Of a stretch of 64,000 nucleotides of DNA, positions 56,136 to 64,000 are shown in pieces (position 1 is the first letter of the stretch; every line of letters begins with the position of its first letter). A program made the translations under genes and the position numbers. The notes below the pieces were generated by a model. It did no database searches, had not been told where the DNA came from, and saw only the letters and a program-made list of their open reading frames with translations. Source of the stretch: Scilla litardierei (lineage: Eukaryota > Streptophyta > Magnoliopsida > Asparagales > Asparagaceae); NCBI GenBank assembly GCA_030789695.1, contig JAULAV010009262.1:16949-80948 (forward strand), written 5' to 3'.

Positions 56136-56832
56136 TAGTGTAAACTGGGGGCTGCAAGAAATAAAAAATTATTTAACCCCGCAATTTGGAGCAATCGTGG
56201 GGTCATCCCAATCAAAATCTCATGGGAAATTAGGGAAACTATCTCCTCTTCACATAGAAATCACGGATGCTACTCATTTGTCCTCTTATTTCCCCAGGAT
56301 ACCGGGGAAATCCTTGTGAATCCAAGAAATCGTTAATGGTGGCAATTGTATGTGTATTGAACCCGTGAGGGGATTCTTATCGTTTGCCCATGGGAAGCAA
56401 CGGTGATGCACTATCTATGTCGTATGAGCCAAGAATTCGGTCGTTTGAGGCTTGGATTGGCGGATTTCTGGCATTAGTGTAAGTTGGGGCTGCCAGAAAT
56501 AGAAAGATTTTTCAACCCTGCAAATAAGAGCAACCGTGTGATAATCCTAATTGAAATCTCATGGAAAATCATGGAAACTATCTCCTCTTCACATAGTAAC
56601 CATAGATGCTCCTCATTTGGTCCCTTATTTTCCCACAATGCCTATAAAATTCGTGCAAATCCTAGAAATTGTTAACCTTGGTAATTACTTGTGTATTGAA
56701 CCTGTGAGAGGATTCTTAGTGTGTTCCCCGGGAAAGTGATCGTGATGCACTATCGATGTCGTAGGAGCCAAGAATTCGGACGTTTGATGCATGGATTGGT
56801 CAATTTCTGGCATTAATGTAAGCCTGACTGCC
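56136..56832. repeat. Satellite B, right remnant
   Basis: About two monomers, beginning with the LINE target duplication and ending at actgccagaaaatag, where satellite A starts. The join falls on shared bases cagaaaatag, so no exact edge can be drawn. Confidence 0.88.
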
Positions 56833-57679
56833 AGAAAATAGCCCCGAGGTCACAAAAATCCGCAAAGATTTCCGCTGGAACCGAGAAAACCGCCATTTTC
56901 ATGTGAAAAATAAGAGAAGACAAATGTAGGCTATAAAAATCATATCTTTTAATAAAAATCCATGTTAATAATAAATCTTAGAAAATAGCCTCAAGTTCAG
57001 AAAAATCCGCAAAAATTTTCATTAGAACCAGGAGATGATCGCCATCGTTAACTGAAAAATAAGAGAAGACCAAATTAGGCTAGAAAAATCATATCATTTA
57101 TTAAAAAGACCCATATCTTACTAAAAATGTAGAAAATATTCTAGAGTTCAGAAATATCGGCCAAAATGTACATTGGAACTGGGATATTGCCATCTTCAAC
57201 TGAAAAAATAAGAGAAGACAAAATTAGGCTACAAAAATCATATAATGTAATAAAAAGATCCATATCTTCTACAAAATGTAGAAAATAATCCCGAGCTCAG
57301 AAAAATCCGAAAAATGTCCGTTGGAACCGAAAGATCGTAATCTTCCACTGGATAAATAAGAGAAGACAAAATTAGGCCAACATATTATATTATTTAATAA
57401 AATGATCCATATCTTCCAAAATGTGGAAAATAGCCCGGAGCTCAGAAAAATATGCAAAAATCTATGTTAGAACCGGGTGATCGCCATCTTCAAATGGAAT
57501 ATAAGAGAAGACAAAATTAGCCCAAAATTATATCATTTAATAAAACGATCGTCTCTTCAATTGGAAAATAAGAGAAGAATAATTTTGGATAAAAAATCAT
57601 ATCAATTAATAAAAAGATCCGTATCTTTTATAAAATGTTTAATTAGCACCAAGCTCAGAAAATGATATATAAAAACCCT

Positions 57680-57842
57680 TTCGGTTGAAGATGGCGATAT
57701 CCCGGTTACAACAGACATTTTTAAAGTTGAAGATGGCAATTTCCTTGTTCCGAATTTTGTCTTCTCTTATATTTCAGTTGAAGATGGCGATTTCCCGGTT
57801 CCAACGGACATTTTTTGGCCTAATTTTGTATTCTCTGATATC
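57680..57842 (-). repeat. Inverted satellite A block 1
   Basis: Carries ttgaagatggcgat, cccggttccaacggacattt and ggcctaattttgtattctctg, all reverse-complement relative to neighbours. Orientation returns to plus at about 57843. Confidence 0.82.
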
Positions 57843-59544
57843 ATTTAATAAATGATCCATATATTCCAGAAAATATGGAAAATAACACGGAGCTCAGAAA
57901 TATCCGCAAAAATATCTGTGGGAACCGGGAGATCGACAACTTCAACTGTAAATTAAGAGAAGACAAAAATTAGGCCAAAAAATCATATCATTTAATAAAC
58001 GTTCCATATCTTTGAGAAAATGTGGAAAATAGCCCTGAGCTAAAAAAATCCGCAAAAATTTCCTTTGGCACCGAGAGAATGCCATCTTCAACTGAAATAT
58101 AAGAGAAGACAAAATTAGGCCAAAAAATCATTATATTTAATATAAAAATCGCCATTTGAACGGGAAAATAAGAAAAAAACTAGGTTATAAAAATCATATC
58201 ATTTAATAAAAAGATCCATATATTCCATAAAATGTAGAAAATAGCTCGGAGCTCAAAAAATCCGCAAAAATGTCTGTTGGAACAGGGAGATCGTCATCTT
58301 CAACTTAAAATAATAGAAGACAAACTTAAGCTATTAAAATCATATCATTTAATAAAAAGATACATATCTTGTATAAAATAAAGAAAATAGAACTGAGCTC
58401 AAAAAATTCAAAAAAATTTCAGTTGTAACCAGGAGATTGCCATGTTCAACTGAAAAATAAGAGAAGTCAACATTTGGCAATAAAAATCATTTCATTTAAT
58501 ATAAAGATTCTTATTTTCCATAAAATGTAGAAAATATCCTCGAGCTCAGAAAAATCTGAAAAAATATCCGTCAGGACCAGGAGATCACCAAATTTAACAA
58601 ATTAAAGAAAAACAAAATTGGGCCCAAAAATCATATCATTTAATGAAATGATCGATATCTTCCAGATAATACAGAGAATAGGCCCTGGCCCAAAAAAATC
58701 TGTAAAAATATCTGTTTGTACTGGGAGATCACCATCATCAACAAAAAAGAAGAGAAGACAGTTCAGCAAAAAATCATATCGTTTAATAAAAATATCCGTT
58801 GGAACTGGGGGACCATCATCTTTGAATGAAAAATAAGAGAAGAAAAACGTAGGCTATAAAAACCATATCATTTAATAAAAAAATCCATATTGACAATAAA
58901 ACGCGGAAGATCGACATCTTTAATAGCCTTGAGGTTAGAAAAATCCGTAAAAATTTCCGTTGGAACCGGGAGATCGCCATCTTTAATTGAAAAATATTAG
59001 AAGACAAAATTAGGATAGAAAAATCATTTCATTTAATAAAAGGTCTATATCTTATAGGGAATGTTGAAACTATCTGAGCTCAAAAATATCGACAAAAATG
59101 TCCATTTGAACCATGATATTGCCATCTTCAACTGAAAAATAGGAGAAGACAAAATTAGCCTACAAAAATCATATAATGTAATAAAAAGATCCATATCTTC
59201 GAGAAAATGTACAAAATAGCCCCGAGCTCAGAAATATCCGCAAAAATGTCCGTTGGAACGGGTGATCACTATATTCAACTGGAAAATAAGAGAAGACAAA
59301 ATTAGGCCAAAATATCAAATAATTTTATAAAACGATCCATGTCTTCCAAAAATGTGAAAAATAGGCCGGAGATTAGAAAAATTCGCAAAAATTTCCATTG
59401 GAACTGGGAGATCGACATCTTCAACTGGAAAATAAGAGAAGACAAATTTAGGCAGAAAAATCATGTCATTCAATAAAAAGATAGATATCTTTCATAAAAT
59501 GTAGAAAATTGCAACAAGCTCAGAAAATGATAAATAAAAATCTT

Positions 59545-59705
59545 TTCAGTTGAAGATGATGATATCCCGGTTACAATGGACATTTTTATAGAAGAAGATG
59601 GTGATTTCCCGGTTCCGAATTTTGTCTTCTCTTATATTTAAGTTGAAGATGGCGTTTCCGGGTTCCAACAAACACTTTTTGGCCTAATTTTGTCTTTTTC
59701 GATAT
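59545..59705 (-). repeat. Inverted satellite A block 2
   Basis: Same structure as the block at 57680, with the same two-part make-up (gatatcccggttacaa followed by gatttcccggttcc). The equal internal order argues for amplification of one ancestral inversion and not for independent events. Confidence 0.82.
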
Positions 59706-60885
59706 CATTTAATAAAACGATCCACATTTTTTGAAAAATGCAAAAAATAGTCTGAAGCTCAGAAATATCTGCAAAAATGTCAGTTGGAACTGGGAGATCG
59801 TAATCTTCAACAAGAAAAATAAGAGAAGACAAAATTAGTCCAAAAATCATTTCATTTAATAAAACAATCCATATCTTCCAGAAAATGTGGAGAATAGCCC
59901 GGAGCCCAGAAAAATCCGCAAAAATGTCCTTTGGGACCGAGAGAATCCTATCTTCAACTAAAATATAAGAGAAGACAAAATTAGGCCAAAAAAATCATCT
60001 TCTATAAAGATCACCATCTTCAATTGGAAAATAAGAGAAGACAAACTTTGGTTATAAAAATCATATTATTTAATAAAAAGATTCTTATCTTTCAAAAATG
60101 CAGAAAATATCACTGACCTCGAAAAAATCCACAAAAATGTCCGTTGGAACCGGGAGATCGCCATCTTAAATTTAAAAATAATAGAAGACAAACTTAAGCA
60201 ATAAAAATCATATCATTTAATAAAAACATCCATATCTTCCATAAAATAAAGAAAATAGCACCGAGCTCAGAAAATCCGAAAAAATGTCCGTTGGAACCGG
60301 GGATCGTTATGTTCAAATGAAAAATTGGAGAAGACATAATTTGGCAATAAAAATCATATCCTTTAATATAAAGATTCTTATTTTCCAAAAAAATGTACAA
60401 AATATACTCGAGCTCAGAAAAATCCACAAAAATATCCGTCGGAACCGGGAGATCGCTAACTTTTTAAAAAAAGACATGCAATCAGCCAACAAATCATATC
60501 ATTTAATAAAATGGTCGATATCTTCTAGAAAATGCAGAAAATAGCCTAGAGCTCGGAAAAATCAGCAAAAATATCCATTGGAACTTGGAGATCACTATCA
60601 TCAACGAAAAACTATGAGAAGATAAATATTGGTCAAAAATCGTATCATTTAATAAAATGATCGATATCTTTTAGAAAATACAGAAAATAGTCTCTCGTCA
60701 GAAAAATACGCAAAAATGTCTGTTGGAACTGGGAGACCACCATCTTCAAGCGAAAAATAAGAGAAGACAAAATTAGGCAAGAAAAATCATATCATTTAAT
60801 AAAAATATCCATATCTTCTAGAAAATGCAGAAAATTACTCCAATCTCAGGAAAATCTGCAAAAATGTCCATTGAAACCCAAAGAT

Positions 60886-60945
60886 CACGATTTCCCAGTT
60901 CCAATGGACATTTTGACCTAAATTTGTCGTCTCTGATATCATTTA
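60886..60945 (-). repeat. Inverted satellite A block 3 (short)
   Basis: Only the distal part of the inverted block is kept (gatttcccagttccaatgga, then ctctgatatcatttaa). It lacks the gatatcccggttacaa half. Confidence 0.7.
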
Positions 60946-62476
60946 ACAAAACAATCCATATATTCCAGAAAATGTGAAAAATAGCCGCAGCTAAGAACTA
61001 TCCGCAAAAATTCCGTTGGAAATGGAAAATCGCCAACTTATACTGGAAAAAAATAAGAGAAGACAAAATTAGGCCAAAAATCATATCATTTAATAAAACG
61101 ATACATATCTTCCAAAAATGTGGAAAATAACCCGGAGCTCAGAAAAATGCCCAAAAATGTCTGTTGGGGCCAAGAGAATGCCATCTTCAACTGACATATA
61201 AGAAAGAAAATATTATGCCAAAAAATCAAATCATTCAATATAAATATCACCATCTTCAACTAGAAAATAAGAGCAGACAAATTTAGGTTATAAAAATCAT
61301 TTCATTATATAAAAAGATCAATATCTGCCATAAAATGTAGAAAATAGCATTGAGCTCAGAAAAATCCGCAAAAATATCTGTTGGAACCGAGAGATCGACA
61401 ACTTCAACTTAAAAATCATAGAAGCCAAATTTAAGCTATAAAAATCATATCATTTAATAAAAAGATCCATATCTTCCATAAAATAAAGAAAATAGCATAA
61501 AGCATAGAAAATCCGCAAAAATGTCCATTAGAACCGGGAGATCGCTATGTTCAACTGAAAAATAATTGAAGACAAAATTAGCCAATAAATTTAATCATAT
61601 CATTTAATATAAAGAATCTTATTTCCATAAAATGTGGAAAATATCCCCAAGCTCAAAAAAATATGCAAAAATATCCGTCAGACAGGGAGAGCGCAAAATT
61701 TAACGAAAAAACAAAGTAGACAAAATTAGGCTAAAATATCATATCATTTAATAAAATGTTCGATATCTTCCAGATAATACAAAAAATAGCACAGAGCTCA
61801 GAAAAATCCTCAAAAATATCTGTGGTTATCGGGAGATCACCATCATTAACCAAAAAGCTAAGAGACGATAAAATTAGAAAAAAATCATCACATTAAATAA
61901 AACGATCGTTATATTCCATAAAATACAGAAAATAGCCCGGATGTTAGAAAAATCTGCAAAAATTTCTGTTGGAACAGGGAAACCGGCATCTTCAAGTGAA
62001 AAACAAGAAAAGACAAATGTAGGCTATAAAAATCATATCATTTAATAGAAAGATCCATATCTAAAATAAAATGTAGAAAATAGCCATGAGCTCAGAAAAA
62101 TCCGCAAAAATTTCCCTTGAAACTGTGACATCGCCATCATCAATTGAAAAATAAAAGAAGACAAAATTAGGGTAGAAAAATCATATCATTTAATAAAAAT
62201 ATACATATTTACAGAACATGTAGAAAATAGTCACGAGCTCCCAGAAATATCGGCCAAGATGTTCGTTGGAACAGGGATATCCACATCTTCAACTTAAAAA
62301 TAATAGAGACAAAATTAGGCTACAAAATTCATATAATGTAATAAAAAGATTCATACCTTCTAGAAAATTTAGAAAATAATCTCGAGCTTAGAAAAATCCC
62401 TAAAAAATGTCCGTTGGAACCGAGAGATTGCAAACTTAACTTGAAAATAAGAGAATACAAAGTTAGGCCAAAATAT

Positions 62477-63535
62477 TGTAAGGACCATCTACCTTTCAAT
62501 ACTAACAAATAACACTCTTTAGGGGGTTGAATAGATTAATGGTAATAAATTGTGCAATTAAAATTTAACTTGAAAATGCAGAATAATAAATGCAAGAGGA
62601 ATTAATCAACCAATCAATCCAAACGCAAAAACAATATTTTACCTTAGTTCCCCAAACATTGGTACGTCCATCCACACCAATATTTACAATAATTCCCACA
62701 AAGAGAAGTGAATACGATCACACAAAGAGATACCTCACACAGAGGATTTTGTCTTACACAAGAACCAAACGAACCCTACTCAAGGGTCAAATTCTCACAC
62801 AAAGAATTACTAACTCCCACACAGAGAATTAGCGTTAGTCCTATACTAGGACACCAAACTCCTACAAAGAGAGTATCTAATTCCCACAAAGAGAATTAGG
62901 GTTGAAAACACAAAGTAAAACAATTACTCTTACCTATGCCTTGAGATGAACTTACTCATTAATGAATGCAAGGCATAGAAAAGGATCTCCAAGTGATGAG
63001 ATTAGCTTGAAAGCACTTGGATGATTTCCCTTAAGCTTGACTTCAATGCATGAAGGAGATAATGAGCTTTAAGAGGGAAATGAGAGAGTTTGAGAGTGGC
63101 TTAATGATTCTCAAATGATCTTCAATAGTTCCAAGGAGTCCTAATGAACTCAGCCCTCCCATATATATAGGAAGCCAAAAGAACCCCTCAAACCCAAGCA
63201 AAAAATCCAAAATGAATAAATCTAAAACGGCTAGATATTGGTAGTTTACGGCACAGACAGTCGACTGATGAACAACTGACAGTCGACTGGTTAACGGATA
63301 TAAAATTCCCAACGACTATAATCTGAGCCAGGATAGGCGACTGTAGAAGGCTACACAGGCGACTGTAAATAGACATGTGACTGTAAAAACTTCATCAGTC
63401 GACTGACTTGCAAATTGGGAAGAAGCCCAGAAAATACAAGTTGTGCACAGACGACGGTAGAGCAATTCACATGCGACTGAATATCCTTCAGTAGGCGCCT
63501 GTCACTAGAGATGGAAAGGAACTGAGAAAAATGCA
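62477..63535 (-). repeat. Solo LTR, probably Copia SIRE/Maximus-like
   Basis: 1059 bp with TG...CA ends on the plus strand (tgtaaggacc to gaaaaatgca), interrupting satellite A. Read on the minus strand it has a TATA box (tatatatgg, 63170-63161), an R/U5 part with repeats of cacaaagagaatt type (62700-62900) and a C-rich end (ttcaaccccctaaagagtg) shortly before the final ttaca, as in SIRE-type LTRs. No internal region or second LTR is present. I see no 5 bp target duplication (aatat versus atcca), and about 19 bp of the satellite monomer are missing at the site. Confidence 0.55.
63161..63500 (-). promoter_or_regulatory. Solo LTR promoter: cagtcgactg-type repeats plus TATA box
   Basis: The words cagtcgactg (63258-63267, 63282-63291, 63397-63406) and the related half-word gcgactgta (63337, 63359 regions) cluster within 250 bp upstream of the minus-strand TATA box. 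cagtcgactg is a perfect 10 bp palindrome. Confidence 0.6.
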
Positions 63536-64000
63536 ATCCATATCTTTCAGAAAATGTAGAAATAGCTGCAAACTCAGAAAAATCCACAAAAATGTCTGTT
63601 GGAACCTAGAGATTGCCATCTTCAACTGGAAAATAAGAGAAGATAATTCATTTAAGAAAACAATCCAAATCTTCCAAAAATGTAGAAAATAGGTCGGAGC
63701 TCAGAAAAATCCGCAAAAATGTCTTTGGAACCAGGTGATTGCCATCTTCAAATGGAATATAAGTTAAGACAAAATTATGCAAAAAAATCATATCATTTAT
63801 TAAAAAGATCAACTTCTTTAATAGGAAAAATAAGAGAAGACAAATTTAGGCTAGAAAAATCATATCAATTAATAAAAAGATCCATACCTTTCATAGAATG
63901 TAAAATATAGCACCAATCCAGAAACTGATATATAACAATCTTTTTAGTTAAAGATGGCGATATCCCGGTTACAACAGACATTTTTATAGATGAAGTGGGG
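63536..64000. repeat. Satellite A, terminal part, ending in an inverted block
   Basis: The array resumes with atccatatctttcag. From about 63945 the orientation flips again (aaagatggcgatatcccggt), with the same preceding variant (aaactgatatataacaatc) as the blocks at 57680 and 59545. Confidence 0.88.

Larger units (their letters stand above)
56833..62476. repeat. Satellite A, right array with higher-order structure
   Basis: About 38 monomers of the 147 bp satellite. It contains inverted blocks at 57680-57842, 59545-59705 and 60886-60945. The first two are 1865 bp apart and are preceded by the same variant (aaatgataNataaaaa) and followed by the same variant monomers, including a cgagagaatgccatcttcaa type at about 58070, 59935 and 61165. 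No gene is present. Confidence 0.9.

Noticed and set aside
62590..62899. ORFs of 63-80 codons with repeated TQR/ITN words
   Set aside because: They are the cacaaagagaatt repeats of the solo LTR read as codons.

Overview
The window is angiosperm nuclear heterochromatin, most likely pericentromeric. It holds two AT-rich satellite families, one L1-type LINE present twice, and five kinds of LTR retrotransposon nested in one another. I see no host protein gene, tRNA, rRNA or CRISPR array. The plant assignment rests on element types known from plants: a Tekay-type chromovirus with a C-terminal chromodomain, an Athila-type element with a tRNA-Asp primer site and a post-pol ATHILA ORF-1-like frame, a Tat/Retand-type element with an antisense extra ORF, and a SIRE-like LTR. 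I cannot name the species.

Layout: satellite A (about 147 bp monomer) fills 1-3499, 56833-62476 and 63536-64000. A decayed Tat/Retand-like element (minus) lies at 3500-8692. Satellite B (about 335 bp monomer) lies at 8693-10721, 48439-49962 and 56136-56832. LINE copy A (minus) at 10722-11968 is cut by a Tekay chromovirus (plus, 11969-20899). LINE copy B (minus, 49963-56135) is close to full length and sits at the same base of satellite B as copy A, so the satellite B plus LINE block has been duplicated. Between the two blocks, a LARD-type non-autonomous LTR element (plus, 40461-48438) was entered by an Athila element (minus, 20900-40460), whose post-pol ORF was then entered by a second, oppositely oriented LARD copy (22569-31613) with a perfect GAACC target duplication. 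A SIRE-like solo LTR interrupts satellite A at 62477-63535.

The base 20899/20900 is a fusion scar. One deletion there explains the missing end of the Tekay 3' LTR, the missing Athila 3' LTR, the missing first 914 bp of the LARD 5' LTR and the missing 5' part of LINE copy A.

No element looks fully coding-competent. Most nonsense codons that can be judged are explained by C-to-T change of CAG, CAA or CGA, as expected for methylated silenced DNA. The signals most worth following are the different short-palindrome clusters found upstream of the TATA box in every LTR family here; a second copy of such a module inside the Athila element directly before its post-pol ORF; a hairpin motif repeated four times in the non-coding interior of both LARD copies; and two in-frame intron-like gaps in the Tekay polyprotein gene.
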